Assembly: GCF_001644225.1 (NCBI RefSeq)
Contig: NZ_LSTV01000001.1
Span: forward strand, 1,118,005-1,182,004
Direction of reading: 5' to 3'
Origin: Microbacterium oleivorans
GTDB lineage: Bacteria; Actinomycetota; Actinomycetes; Actinomycetales; Microbacteriaceae
DNA: 64,000 nt
The position numbers were made by a program, and so were the translations under genes. How positions within the stretch are numbered: position 1 is the first letter of the stretch; the number at the start of each line of letters is the position of its first letter. Shown here in pieces: positions 30,569 through 40,034 of this stretch. The notes beneath the pieces were generated by a model that saw only the letters and a list, made by a program, of their open reading frames with translations, was not told the origin of the DNA and did not search any database.

Positions 30569-32866
30569 TCAGCCCTCGCGCGAGCGCCAGAGGCGCAGGC
30601 CGCCGTCGTCGCGCCAGACGGCGAGGTCGCCGGAGGTGTCGGTGCGCGCGATGGTCGCCTGTTCCTCGTGCAGGAGATCGAGGATCTCGTCCCGTGGATG
30701 GCCATATGTGTTCTCTCCCACGGTGACGAGGGCGACGCGAGCGTCGAGATCGCGGTACAGCCGGTCGTCCTGGTCGGCGCTGCCGTGGTGGGCGACCTTG
30801 ACGACGGAATAGCGGCGATCGACGGCGCCCGTCGCCGCGAGGGAGCGCTGCGGCTGCGCCGACAGGTCGCCGAGGAAGATCGCGTCGGGGACGCGGCATC
30901 CGGTCACGTCGATGATGACGCTCGCGTCGTTGCCGGCCGGGTAGACCGGGTCGCGCGGCTTCGGCCACAGCGCGCGCCAGCGGCACTCCCCCAGCGCACC
31001 GCTCTGGCCGGCCGACACCTGCTGCGTTCGGGCGCCGCGCGCGGTGAAGCGCGCGAGCAGGTCCGCGGCCTCCGCAGCGGGGACCGGACCGTGCAGGACG
31101 AGATCGGCCCGGCCGAGCACAGCGTCGGCACCGCCGCGGTGGTCCATGTCGAAGTGCGTCAACACGAGGATGTCGACGCGGTCGATCGCGAAGCGGTCGA
31201 GGCATCCCGCCAGCGCCGCAGGCTCGGGTCCGGTGTCGATCAGCATGACGGCGTCGCCCTCACGGACCAGGACGGCGTCGCCCTGCCCGACCTCGCACGC
31301 CGCGATCGCCCACGCGTCCGGCACGCGCGTGCGGTCCAGCAGCGTCCGCACCGGGCCGGCGGCGGCGACCGTGAGGACGACGGCGGCGAGAGTCCACGCC
31401 GCCACGCGCCGCAGACGGGGATGCCGCGCCGAGATCACCGCCCCGATCGCCGCTCCCGTCGCGGCGAGTGCGAGGAGCCCCGGCATCCCCTCCAGCCAGG
31501 GCAGCGATGCCCCGGGAAGGCGCGCGGCGAGGTCCGCCGTCCCTGCGATCCAGGCCGCGGGCAGCCAGGCGATCGCCGCGAGCCCCCGTGCGAGCACCGG
31601 GAACGGCAGCGCGAGGCAGGCGAGCAGGCCGAGCACCGTGGCGGCGGGCGCGGCGGGACCTGCCAGGAGGTTCGCGAGCACACCGACGAGGGGCACCGTC
31701 GGTTCGATGAGCACGAGCAGCGGTCCGCAGGCCAACTGCGCGGCGAGCGGCACCGACAGTGCGAGTGCGGCGGGCGACGGCATCCACCTCGACAGTCCGT
31801 CGGCGAGCGGTCCGGCGAACAGCAGCAAGGATCCGGTCGCGACGGCCGAGAGAGCGAACCCGAGGGATGCCGCGAGCCACGGATCGAGCACGAGGAGCAG
31901 GCACACCGACGCCGACAACACCGAGACGCCCGCTCCGATCCGCCCGAGCAGCAGGCCGAGCATCGCGATCGCGGCCATCGCGCCGGCTCGGACGACGCTC
32001 GGCTCGGGCGAGACGAGGACGACGAACGCGACGAGCGTCACGAGCCCGGCTGCGACGCGGATGCCGCGACGTGCCCCGCAGAGCGCTGCGACACCGAACG
32101 CGATCCCGACCACGAGCGCACAGTTGGCGCCGGAGACCGCCGTCAGGTGAGACAGCGACGACGCCTTCATCTGCTGGTCGAGCTCGTCGCTCACGGCCGA
32201 GGTGTCGCCGACGGCTAGTCCGGGGACGAGGCCCGCGCCGGGATCGGGCAGCCCCGCGACGGCCGCCACGAGACCGGTGCGGAGCGTCGCGGCTACGGCC
32301 AGCGGGCCCGAGGGAGGCCGGTCGACGACGAGGGCGGATGCCTCGATGACGAGCACCGCACGGTCGCCGGGGTCCGCCCGGAACGCCGTGCCCGTGACCG
32401 TCGCGCGAGCACCCAAGTCGAGACCCGGCGCACGCTCGGACGCGCGGACGACGACGGGGGCCGACACGGCCCGGTCGTCATCGCCGACGGTCGCGGACCG
32501 TGTGATCGCATCGAAGCGGTACCCCGTGGCGGAGCGCTCAACCTTGCCGACGACGTCGACCTCGAACGTGACGCTGCGCCCCCCGTCGACCTCGAGACCG
32601 GCCACCGCGTCCCGCGCCGGCTGCGCGAGCGCGACGTGGGATGCTGCACCCGCCGCCACGGCGAGGGAGACCGCGACGAGCGCGAACACGGTGGGTCTCG
32701 CGCGCCGCAGCGCCACACCGAGAAACGCGACGGCGACGCCCCACAGGACGAGCGCCGACACGACCGCGTGCTCCGGGAACGTGATCGCCGCCCCCGCACC
32801 CGCCCACGCCGCGCCCGCGACCGGGAGCAGACGCAGGTCGCGGCGCCGCGCCGTCCGGGCACTCAC
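30569..32866 (-). CDS. comEC: ComEC/Rec2 family DNA uptake channel
   Basis: 765 residues: N-terminal transmembrane segments and an OB-fold region, the central Competence membrane domain (LTAVSGANCALVVGIAFGV), and a C-terminal metallo-beta-lactamase domain with LTHFDMDHRGGADAVLG and VVKVAHHGSADQDD. It should carry single-stranded DNA across the membrane. The GTG start overlaps the comEA stop by four bases (GTGA). Natural competence is not shown for most actinobacteria that carry these genes. Confidence 0.95.
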   Translation of the reverse strand: MSARTARRRDLRLLPVAGAAWAGAGAAITFPEHAVVSALVLWGVAVAFLGVALRRARPTVFALVAVSLAVAAGAASHVALAQPARDAVAGLEVDGGRSVTFEVDVVGKVERSATGYRFDAITRSATVGDDDRAVSAPVVVRASERAPGLDLGARATVTGTAFRADPGDRAVLVIEASALVVDRPPSGPLAVAATLRTGLVAAVAGLPDPGAGLVPGLAVGDTSAVSDELDQQMKASSLSHLTAVSGANCALVVGIAFGVAALCGARRGIRVAAGLVTLVAFVVLVSPEPSVVRAGAMAAIAMLGLLLGRIGAGVSVLSASVCLLLVLDPWLAASLGFALSAVATGSLLLFAGPLADGLSRWMPSPAALALSVPLAAQLACGPLLVLIEPTVPLVGVLANLLAGPAAPAATVLGLLACLALPFPVLARGLAAIAWLPAAWIAGTADLAARLPGASLPWLEGMPGLLALAATGAAIGAVISARHPRLRRVAAWTLAAVVLTVAAAGPVRTLLDRTRVPDAWAIAACEVGQGDAVLVREGDAVMLIDTGPEPAALAGCLDRFAIDRVDILVLTHFDMDHRGGADAVLGRADLVLHGPVPAAEAADLLARFTARGARTQQVSAGQSGALGECRWRALWPKPRDPVYPAGNDASVIIDVTGCRVPDAIFLGDLSAQPQRSLAATGAVDRRYSVVKVAHHGSADQDDRLYRDLDARVALVTVGENTYGHPRDEILDLLHEEQATIARTDTSGDLAVWRDDGGLRLWRSREG

Positions 32867-33489
32867 ACCGTGACCAGGTCGCGGAGCGAGGCGAGCATCT
32901 TCTCCCCGATGCCGGGGACCGCGAGCAGATCGTCCACGCTCGTGAAGCGGCCGTTGTCCTCGCGCCAGTCGAGGATCCGCTGCGCGATCGCGGGACCCAC
33001 GCGCGGCAGGGTGTCGAGGGCCGCGAGGTCCGCGGTGTTGAGGTTCACGCGACCGTCGCCCTCGGGCGCCGTCGCACCCACGGCATCCGATCCCTCCTCC
33101 CCCGCGGCGGGAACCACGAGCTGTTCGCCGTCGCTGACGGGTCGCGCCAAGTTGACGCCTTCGCGGGATGCCGCATCGGTGAATCCCCCGGCCGCGGTGA
33201 CCGCATCCACGACACGCGCGCCCTCGTCGAGCCGGTACAACCCGGGCTCGGCGACCTCGCCCGACACGTGCACGTAAACGGTCGCGGGGGCCACGGTCTC
33301 GGACACGGCATCCGGCACCGTCTCGACCGCAGCCTCCGCCCCGGTCCGGACGATGCCGATCGCGATCGTGACCGCCGCGACCACGACCACGAGGGCGACG
33401 GCGGCACCGACCCCGAGCCGGCGACGCGACACCGGCACCGTCTGCGCACCCATGCGTCGAGGATCGCCCGCGGCCACGCGCGCGATCAT
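32863..33489 (-). CDS. comEA: ComEA family DNA-binding protein
   Basis: 208 residues: a transmembrane anchor at about 27-48, an SLBB domain (VYVHVSGEVAEPGLYRLDEG), a Gly/Ala/Glu linker, and a C-terminal tandem helix-hairpin-helix DNA-binding domain (RVNLNTADLAALDTLPRVG to AVPGIGEKM). It binds double-stranded DNA outside the membrane and hands it to ComEC, which is translationally coupled downstream. Confidence 0.94.
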   Translation of the reverse strand: MIARVAAGDPRRMGAQTVPVSRRRLGVGAAVALVVVVAAVTIAIGIVRTGAEAAVETVPDAVSETVAPATVYVHVSGEVAEPGLYRLDEGARVVDAVTAAGGFTDAASREGVNLARPVSDGEQLVVPAAGEEGSDAVGATAPEGDGRVNLNTADLAALDTLPRVGPAIAQRILDWREDNGRFTSVDDLLAVPGIGEKMLASLRDLVTV

Positions 33490-33615
33490 CCGCCGCCCGT
33501 CAGCCGTGGACGGCTATCACGGATCGCGTGTCGTGGAGGAACCGTCGCGGTCGGATGAGGTCCGCGAACGATATCCGAATCTGCGCATCGCGCCGCGGTC
33601 AGCCCACGGCCGGAC

Positions 33616-36195
33616 TCACGCGACGGTGAAGCTGACGACCTTCGGCGCACGCACCACGGCGCGCGTGATCTCCTTGTCGCCGATCGCACGACGGACCTTC
33701 TCGTCGGCGCGCGCGAACTGCTCGAGCTCCTCGCCCGAGATCTTGGCGGGGACGGTGAGCGTGCCGCGCACCTTGCCGTTGACCTGGACGACCGCCGTGA
33801 CGGACTCCTCGACGAGGAGCGTCGGGTCGGCCTGACGCCACGGCACCACACCGACGAACGGCTCGTAGCCGAGGATCTCCCACATCTCCTCCGCGGTGTG
33901 CGGGGCGAAGAGGTCCAGGATCATCGCCACGGCCTCGGCCGCCTCGCGGACCGCGGGGTCGGCCGCACCGGCACCGGAGTCGATCGTCTTGCGGGTCGCG
34001 TTGACGAGCTCCATGAGGCGCGCGACGACGACGTTGAACTTCGACTGCTCGACGAGGCCGACGACATCGGCCCACAGGCGATGCGTGACGCGACGCAGAG
34101 CGGCATCGCCCTCGGCCCAGACGACGTCCGTCGGGCTCGCGACGTCCGCGGCGATCCGCAGCGCGCGCGCGAGGAACTTCTGGGCACCCGTCGTCGAGAC
34201 GTCCTCCCAGTTGATGTCGTCCTCCACGGGTCCGGCGAACGCGATCGCGACACGCACGGCATCCGCTCCCGGGTCGTCCATGCTCGACGCGAACTCGACG
34301 AGGTTGCCCTTCGACTTCGACATCTTCGACCCGTCGAGCAGCACCATGCCCTGGTTGATGAGGCTCGTGAACGGCTCGGTGAAGTCGACGAGGCCCATGT
34401 CGAAGAGGACCTTCGTGATGAACCGGGCGTACAGCAGATGCAGGATCGCGTGCTCGACGCCGCCGATGTACGAGTCGACCGGGGCCCACTTGGATGCCTC
34501 TGCCGTCGGGAACGGCTCCGTCGCCCCGTTCGGGGCCAGGAAACGGAGGAAGTACCACGAGCTGTCGACGAACGTGTCCATCGTGTCCGGATCGCGGAGC
34601 GCCGGCTCCCCCGTCTCGGGGTCGACCGTCGTCATCCACTCGGTCGCGCCGCCCAGCGGCGACGTGCCCTTCGGCTTCAGGTCGAGACCCTTCGCATCGG
34701 GCAGCACGACCGGCAGCTGCTCGTCGGGGACGGGGACGATGCGGCCGTCCTCGGTGTGGATCATCGGGATGGGGGTTCCCCAGAAGCGCTGGCGCGAGAT
34801 CAGCCAGTCGCGCAGGCGGTACGTCTTCGCGGCACGACCGGTGCCCGCTGCGGTGAGCTCCTCGATCGCGCGTGCGATCGCGTTGCGCTTGGACAGACCG
34901 TTGAGCGAGCCGGAGTTGATCAGGCGCCCGTCGCCCGTCAGCGCGGTGCCGGTACGGGCGGGGTCGATCGACTCGAGGTCATCACCGATCGGCACACCGT
35001 CCTCGTCGACCTCGATGACCGGGATGGCGCCCGTGACCGGCGCCGTCGTGTCGACGACGACCTTCACCGGAAGGTCGAACGCGCGGGCGAAGTCCAGGTC
35101 GCGCTGGTCGTGAGCGGGCACGGCCATGACAGCGCCGTGGCCGTAGTCGGCGAGGACGTAGTCCGCCGCCCAGATCGGCAGACGCTCGCCGTTGATCGGG
35201 TTGATCGCGAAGCGGTCGAGGAAGACACCCGTCTTGGGACGGTCGGCGGTCTGCCGCTCGATCTCGCTCGTCTTCTGCACCGTGTCGAGGTAGTCGCGGA
35301 AGCGCTGCTGCACCTCGGGCGAGGCGCCCTCGGCGAGCTCGGCAGCCAGGTCGGAGTCGGGGGCGACGACCATGAAGGTCGCACCGTGCAGCGTGTCGGG
35401 ACGGGTGGAGAAGACCGTGATCTTCTCGTCGCGCCCCTCGATCTCGAAGTCGATGTCCGCACCGACCGAACGACCGATCCAGTTGCGCTGCATCTGCAGC
35501 ACCTTGTGCGGCCAGAAGCCTTCGAGCTGATTCAGGTCATCGAGCAGGCGGTCGGCGTACTCGGTGATCTTGAAGTACCACTGCGTCAGCTTCTTCTTGA
35601 CGACCTCGTACCCGCACCGCTCGCAGTGACCGTCGACGACCTGCTCGTTGGCGAGCACCGTCTGGTCGTTGGGGCACCAGTTGACGGCGCTCTGCTTGCG
35701 GTACGCGAGACCGCGCTCGAACAGGCGCTGGAACAGCCACTGGTTCCAGCGGTAATACTCGGGGTCGCTCGTGTGAAGCACGCGGCTCCAGTCGTAGGAC
35801 GACCCGAACGCGCGGAAGCTCGTCTTGTGCTGGGCGATGTTGTTGTACGTCCACTCGCGGGGATCCGAGCCCGCACCGCCCTTGATGGCCGCGTTCTCGG
35901 CGGGCAGGCCGAAGGAGTCCCAGCCGATCGGGTTCAGGACGTTGTAGCCGCGGTGGCGCCAGAACCGCGCGACCGCGTCGACGTAGGCGTAGTTCTCGGC
36001 GTGCCCCATGTGCAGGTCGCCCGAGGGGTAGGGGAACATGCCGAGCACGTACTTGCGCGGTCGGGTGTCCTCGTCGCCGCCCGCCTTGAAGGGGTCGGCC
36101 TCCGCCCACCGGGTCTGCCACTTGGTCTGGATGGCGCGGGAGTCGAAGCTCGTCTGCTCGGGAGTCGATGCGTCGTGGGAGGTGCTGGAGGACAC
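33616..36195 (-). CDS. leuS: Leucyl-tRNA synthetase
   Basis: Class I synthetase of about 859 residues. HIGH is present as [15 protein letters not shown] as [10 protein letters not shown], and the CP1 editing domain has the [11 protein letters not shown] threonine-rich motif. A Cys pair (CERCGYE) marks a zinc-binding insertion. The start is uncertain: GTG at 36195 (VSSSTSHD) is chosen, while a TTG at 36213 would add six residues. Neither has a clear ribosome-binding site. A TAGGCT -10 at 36244-36249 implies a leader of about 40 bases. Confidence 0.95.
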   Translation of the reverse strand: MSSSTSHDASTPEQTSFDSRAIQTKWQTRWAEADPFKAGGDEDTRPRKYVLGMFPYPSGDLHMGHAENYAYVDAVARFWRHRGYNVLNPIGWDSFGLPAENAAIKGGAGSDPREWTYNNIAQHKTSFRAFGSSYDWSRVLHTSDPEYYRWNQWLFQRLFERGLAYRKQSAVNWCPNDQTVLANEQVVDGHCERCGYEVVKKKLTQWYFKITEYADRLLDDLNQLEGFWPHKVLQMQRNWIGRSVGADIDFEIEGRDEKITVFSTRPDTLHGATFMVVAPDSDLAAELAEGASPEVQQRFRDYLDTVQKTSEIERQTADRPKTGVFLDRFAINPINGERLPIWAADYVLADYGHGAVMAVPAHDQRDLDFARAFDLPVKVVVDTTAPVTGAIPVIEVDEDGVPIGDDLESIDPARTGTALTGDGRLINSGSLNGLSKRNAIARAIEELTAAGTGRAAKTYRLRDWLISRQRFWGTPIPMIHTEDGRIVPVPDEQLPVVLPDAKGLDLKPKGTSPLGGATEWMTTVDPETGEPALRDPDTMDTFVDSSWYFLRFLAPNGATEPFPTAEASKWAPVDSYIGGVEHAILHLLYARFITKVLFDMGLVDFTEPFTSLINQGMVLLDGSKMSKSKGNLVEFASSMDDPGADAVRVAIAFAGPVEDDINWEDVSTTGAQKFLARALRIAADVASPTDVVWAEGDAALRRVTHRLWADVVGLVEQSKFNVVVARLMELVNATRKTIDSGAGAADPAVREAAEAVAMILDLFAPHTAEEMWEILGYEPFVGVVPWRQADPTLLVEESVTAVVQVNGKVRGTLTVPAKISGEELEQFARADEKVRRAIGDKEITRAVVRAPKVVSFTVA

Positions 36196-36222
36196 GGTGA
36201 ACCAATCGTGCAAAGTCGGGAG

Positions 36223-36249
36223 GGCGCGCGAAAGCGCCGTTTCAGCCTA
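36223..36249 (-). promoter_or_regulatory. leuS -10 element and 5'-leader hairpin
   Basis: TAGGCT at 36244-36249 is a candidate -10. The transcript would begin with a small hairpin made from GGCGC (36223-36227) and GCGCC (36234-36238) with a six-base loop. No T-box sequence was seen here. Confidence 0.45.
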
Positions 36250-36263
36250 GCGGACCGGGACTT

Positions 36264-37547
36264 TCACCAGCCCGGAGGCAGGTCCGCCCCCAAGGCGCGG
36301 AGCGGTGCCCGCGCCTTGATCCTCACCTCCGCGACCTCGTCCGCGGCGACGGATCCCCACGTGATCCCCCCTCCGGCGCCGACGTACGCGCCGTCCGGAT
36401 GGACGACGATCGAGCGGATGACCATGGCGAGGTCCACCCCGCCGTCGTCGCCGATCCACCCGAAGCATCCCGAGAACACCCCGCGCGGCGCGGCTTCGAG
36501 CCGGTGCAGGATCTGCATGGCCGACAACTTCGGCGCTCCCGTCATGCTCCCCGCCGGGAACGCGGCGTCCCACAGCTGGCCGACGGTCGTCCCGGGGCGC
36601 AGCCGACCCGCCACCGTGCTCACCAGTTGATGCACCGCCGGGTACGACTCCACCTCGAGCAGCCGTTCAGCCGCCACCGACCCGGGGACGCAGACCCGCT
36701 GCAGGTCGTTGCGCATCAGGTCGACGATCATCACGTTCTCGGCCTGCTCCTTGACGCTGGCGCGCAGGTCCGCCGCGAGAGCCGCGTCGCGCTCCGCCTC
36801 CGCGGATCGCGGGCGCGTTCCCTTGATGGGGCGGGTGCGGACGATCCCGTCGTCCACGGCGAGGAACTGCTCCGGCGACGCGCTCGCGAGCGCCCACCCG
36901 CCGCTGCGGATGAACCCGCCGTGGTGGGCGGGCGTCGCGGCGCGCAGCCGCAGGTAGGTCTGCACGGGATCGACGGATGCCGCCGTCTCGAACCGCGTCG
37001 TCAGGCACAGCTGATATGCGCGCCCCTCGCGGATCTCGTCCCGGCACTGTTCGATGAGTCCCGCGTACTCCCCCGGCTCGTGGCGCGCGGTGACCTCGAC
37101 CTGTGGAGCAGGACCGACCGACGGCAGCGGCGACGCGGCGACCGATTCGACTTCGGAGACGAACGCGACCAACCGATCGGCCGGGGCGAAGGCGAGGACA
37201 CGACGCGAGGAGTGGTCGAACCCCAGCATCCGCTCGACGCGCAGCCAGAGTTCTTCCGGGCCCGGGTCGATCGCGGCCGGCGCGCCCGCCCGGGCCGCCG
37301 CGGCGTCGTACCCGGCCCATCCGACCCAGCCGCCGCGGAACGGCCCCGCCGCACGGTCGCCGCTGCCCGCGGCGATCACGTCGCGTGGAGAGGACGACGG
37401 GATGCCGCTGCCCACCCAGCTCCATCCGTCGGACGCGTCCGGGCCGGCGTCGAGCCAGAAGGCGTCGCCCGCCGCGAACAGCCCCGTGAACGCGACCGCA
37501 GGATCGACCCACCCCGCGAGGACGCGGTGCGGCAGGTCACTCGACAT
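36264..37547 (-). CDS. pabB: Aminodeoxychorismate/anthranilate synthase component I
   Basis: 427 residues of the chorismate-utilising family. C-terminal hallmarks are RTRPIKGTRPR, ENVMIVDLMRNDL, PAGSMTGAPKLSAMQILHRLE and GGGITWGSVAADEV. With a glutamine amidotransferase partner it makes 4-amino-4-deoxychorismate for folate, or anthranilate; no trp genes are nearby and the N terminus is short, so PabB is preferred. The ATG at 37547 lies six bases from TACCCT, so the mRNA is predicted leaderless. It is divergent from dedA. Confidence 0.88.
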   Translation of the reverse strand: MSSDLPHRVLAGWVDPAVAFTGLFAAGDAFWLDAGPDASDGWSWVGSGIPSSSPRDVIAAGSGDRAAGPFRGGWVGWAGYDAAAARAGAPAAIDPGPEELWLRVERMLGFDHSSRRVLAFAPADRLVAFVSEVESVAASPLPSVGPAPQVEVTARHEPGEYAGLIEQCRDEIREGRAYQLCLTTRFETAASVDPVQTYLRLRAATPAHHGGFIRSGGWALASASPEQFLAVDDGIVRTRPIKGTRPRSAEAERDAALAADLRASVKEQAENVMIVDLMRNDLQRVCVPGSVAAERLLEVESYPAVHQLVSTVAGRLRPGTTVGQLWDAAFPAGSMTGAPKLSAMQILHRLEAAPRGVFSGCFGWIGDDGGVDLAMVIRSIVVHPDGAYVGAGGGITWGSVAADEVAEVRIKARAPLRALGADLPPGW

Positions 37548-37553
37548 CCCTTC

Positions 37554-37559
37554 AGGGTA
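37554..37559 (-). promoter_or_regulatory. Putative -10 element of pabB (leaderless)
   Basis: TACCCT on the minus strand, six bases before the ATG at 37547. It is only nine bases from the divergent dedA -10. Confidence 0.5.
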
Positions 37560-37568
37560 GACGGCCGA

Positions 37569-37574
37569 TAATCT
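37569..37574 (+). promoter_or_regulatory. Putative -10 element of dedA (leaderless)
   Basis: TAATCT, six bases before the GTG at 37581. The -35 region expected 17 bases upstream falls on the pabB start codon. Confidence 0.5.
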
Positions 37575-37580
37575 GAGGTC

Positions 37581-38258
37581 GTGAACGAGATCCTCGACTG
37601 GTTGCTCGGCACCGTTCAGGCTGTCGACCCGGTCGTGCGGACGATCGTCGCCGGCGTCGCCATGATGCTCGAGACGAGCGTGCTGGTCGGTCTGATCGTC
37701 CCCGGCGACTCGATCGTGATCGTGTCGGGCACCGCGGTCGACAGTTTCCCCGAGGGCGCGTGGCTCGTCGCGGCGGTTCTCATCGGAGCGTTGGCGGGCG
37801 AGAGCATCGGCTTCGCCCTGGGCCGCTGGTTGGGTCCCCGCATCCGCTTCTCCCGCGTCGGCCGGCTCATCGGTGAGCGCAACTGGGCGCGCGCCGAGCT
37901 GTACCTGCGGCGGCGGGGCGGGCCGGCGATCTTCCTGTCGCGGTTCCTGCCGGTCCTGCACTCCTTGGTGCCGCTGACGGTCGGGATGAGCGGCTTCGCC
38001 TACCGGCGGTTCCTCGCCTGGACCGTGCCCGCGTGCGCCGTGTGGTCCGTCGCCTACGTGTCGGTGGCGGCGGCCGCCGCCGAGGGATACCGCGAGCTCT
38101 CCGACAACCTGCACTACGCGGGATACCTGTTCGTCGGCGTGATCGCGGCGTTCCTCCTGCTGGTCTACGTCGCGAAGCGTGTCATCAGTGCGCGCGAAGC
38201 CCGTCACCTCGCCGAGGAGGAGCCCGCCGGGGCCGACGCCGACGACGTGAAAGACTGA
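37581..38258 (+). CDS. DedA family membrane protein
   Basis: 225 residues, about five membrane segments, GTG start. The DedA/SNARE-associated domain is shown by LETSVLVGLIVPGDSIVIVSG, GESIGFALGRWLG, and FLSRFLPVLHSLVPLTVGMSG with the conserved Arg. DedA proteins include lipid scramblases and flippases recycling undecaprenyl phosphate or phosphatidylethanolamine. The App1-like gene follows four bases after its stop, suggesting a joint envelope-lipid role. Confidence 0.92.
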   Translation: MNEILDWLLGTVQAVDPVVRTIVAGVAMMLETSVLVGLIVPGDSIVIVSGTAVDSFPEGAWLVAAVLIGALAGESIGFALGRWLGPRIRFSRVGRLIGERNWARAELYLRRRGGPAIFLSRFLPVLHSLVPLTVGMSGFAYRRFLAWTVPACAVWSVAYVSVAAAAAEGYRELSDNLHYAGYLFVGVIAAFLLLVYVAKRVISAREARHLAEEEPAGADADDVKD

Positions 38259-38262
38259 AGCG

Positions 38263-39309
38263 ATGGCTTCCCCCGCTTCGACCCCGATGAAGGTGCTCTG
38301 GCTCGCGCGCTTGGAGTACAGGTTCCACGCGTGGCGCGAGAAGCGCGCCCGCGCACGCGGGCGGACGGCGACCGTCGCCGCGTTCCCGGGGTACGGGAGC
38401 ACCCAGTGGGTGCGGGTGCTCGGCAGAGTCCTCATCCCCCCGAAGGACAAGAGGCGCGAACGCGGCGATTACGCGGGCGTGCGCGGATGGCGCAGCTTCG
38501 CATCTGTCCCCGTCGCACACGCGACGGTCACCGTCACCGTGAACGGTGTGCCGCACGAGGTCACCGCCGACCGCGGCGGCGTGATCGACGCCGTCCTGCC
38601 CGCCACGCTGCCGCCCGGATGGCAGACGGTCACGATGCGGGTCGAGAAGGCCGAGCCCGTCGAGGCGCGCGTGTTCGTGGTCGGGGACGACATCCGATTC
38701 GGCATCATCTCGGACGTGGACGACACCGTCATGGTGACGGCTCTCCCCCGCCCCTTCGTGGCGGCGTGGAACTCCTTCGTCCTCAACGAGCACGCCCGGC
38801 AGCCGGTGCCCGGCATGGCCGTGCTGCTCGAACGGCTCGCCCGCGAGAACCCCGGATCGCCGGTCCTGTACCTGTCGACGGGAGCCTGGAACGTCGCGCC
38901 GACGCTCGTTCGGTTCCAGCGGCGGCACTTGTTCCCGATGGGCGCGATGCTGCTCACCGACTGGGGGCCGACGCACGACCGCTGGTTCCGCAGCGGCAAG
39001 CTGCACAAGCAGGAGAGCCTCCGCCGGTTGGCCGACGAGTTCCCCGACATCGACTGGCTCCTCATCGGCGACGACGGGCAGCACGACGATGAGATCTACA
39101 CGCAGTTCACGATCCAGCATCCCGAGCAGGTCGCGGCGGTCGCGATCCGGCGGCTGACACCGGCGGAAGCGGTCCTCGCGGGTGGCCGCACGGCGGTCGA
39201 CGACCACAGCGCCGCCGGGGTGCCGTGGGTGACCGGCGATGACGGGGCGGAACTTCTGGAACGGTTGACGGACGTCGACATCGTCCGCGATGTCCCCCCC
39301 TCCTCCTAG
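38263..39309 (+). CDS. App1-like phosphatase (DUF2183)
   Basis: 348 residues. The C-terminal two thirds match the App1/DUF2183 domain: DVDDT at 151-155 is the HAD-type DxDxT catalytic motif, followed by FYLST-like VLYLSTGAWNV and DDGQHDDEIY. Yeast App1 is a phosphatidate phosphatase; bacterial substrates are not established. The N terminus is basic with a beta-rich module. It is in an operon with dedA. Its TAG stop codon forms the first half of the next gene's -10 hexamer. Confidence 0.88.
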   Translation: MASPASTPMKVLWLARLEYRFHAWREKRARARGRTATVAAFPGYGSTQWVRVLGRVLIPPKDKRRERGDYAGVRGWRSFASVPVAHATVTVTVNGVPHEVTADRGGVIDAVLPATLPPGWQTVTMRVEKAEPVEARVFVVGDDIRFGIISDVDDTVMVTALPRPFVAAWNSFVLNEHARQPVPGMAVLLERLARENPGSPVLYLSTGAWNVAPTLVRFQRRHLFPMGAMLLTDWGPTHDRWFRSGKLHKQESLRRLADEFPDIDWLLIGDDGQHDDEIYTQFTIQHPEQVAAVAIRRLTPAEAVLAGGRTAVDDHSAAGVPWVTGDDGAELLERLTDVDIVRDVPPSS

Positions 39310-39312
39310 GCT
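39307..39312 (+). promoter_or_regulatory. Putative -10 element of the SRAP gene (leaderless)
   Basis: TAGGCT, seven bases before the ATG at 39320. Its first three bases are the stop codon of the upstream gene. Confidence 0.55.
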
Positions 39313-39319
39313 GTCCGAC

Positions 39320-40027
39320 ATGTGTGGTCGCTTCGTCGTCGCGAATGTCGCTTCCGAGCTCGTCGGCGTGCTGCGCGTCGACGTCGAGAGCGACGACCTC
39401 CCGGCGCCGTCCTACAACATCGCTCCCACTTCGCAGGTCGCGATCGTCCTCGACTCGGCCAAGACCGATCCGCCCACGCGACGCCTCGAGCCGGCGCGCT
39501 GGGGTCTCGTGCCGTCGTGGGCGAAGGACGTCAAGGTGGGTGCGCGGGCGTTCAACGCGCGTTCCGAGGAACTTGAGGACAAGCCGATGTTCCGGCAGGC
39601 CCTCATCAAGCGCCGCGCGATCGTGCCGGCGACGGGCTACTACGAGTGGCAGACCACCGACGAGGGCAAGACGCCCTACTTCATCCACCCCGCCGACGGC
39701 TCGCCCCTGCTGTTCGCCGGGCTCTACGAGTGGTGGAAGGATCCCGCGAAGGCCGAGGACGATCCGAGCCGCTGGCTGCTCTCGTTCACCATCCTCACGC
39801 GCGCCGCCATAGATCCGCTCGGCTCCATCCACGATCGGATGCCGCTGTTCCTCGACGCCGACTTCGCCGACGCCTGGCTCGACACCGAGGTCGACAACGT
39901 GGGCGACCTGCTCGACGCGGCCGTCGACGCCGCGGACCAGGTGGTCGCCGGCCTGACCGACCATGTCGTCTCGAGCGCCGTCGGGAACGTCCGCAACGAC
40001 TCCCCCGACCTCATCGAGCCCGTCTGA
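39320..40027 (+). CDS. SOS response-associated peptidase (SRAP/YedK/HMCES family)
   Basis: 235 residues. SRAP proteins crosslink to abasic sites in single-stranded DNA through the N-terminal cysteine and shield them. All catalytic positions are present: Cys2 (MCGRF, exposed after Met removal), Asn79 (NARSE), Glu109 (PATGYYEW) and His171 (SIHDRMP). The ATG at 39320 is preferred over an upstream one because Cys2 must be N-terminal. A nuclease- or glycosylase-like gene follows after seven bases. Confidence 0.95.
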   Translation: MCGRFVVANVASELVGVLRVDVESDDLPAPSYNIAPTSQVAIVLDSAKTDPPTRRLEPARWGLVPSWAKDVKVGARAFNARSEELEDKPMFRQALIKRRAIVPATGYYEWQTTDEGKTPYFIHPADGSPLLFAGLYEWWKDPAKAEDDPSRWLLSFTILTRAAIDPLGSIHDRMPLFLDADFADAWLDTEVDNVGDLLDAAVDAADQVVAGLTDHVVSSAVGNVRNDSPDLIEPV

Positions 40028-40034
40028 CCCGCTC

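Noticed and set aside
36196..36213. TTG start for leuS six codons upstream
   Set aside because: No ribosome-binding site and no gain in conserved sequence; GTG at 36195 preferred, with low certainty.
33898..36630. Open frame of about 910 codons on the plus strand opposite leuS
   Set aside because: Shadow of leuS; no recognisable protein.
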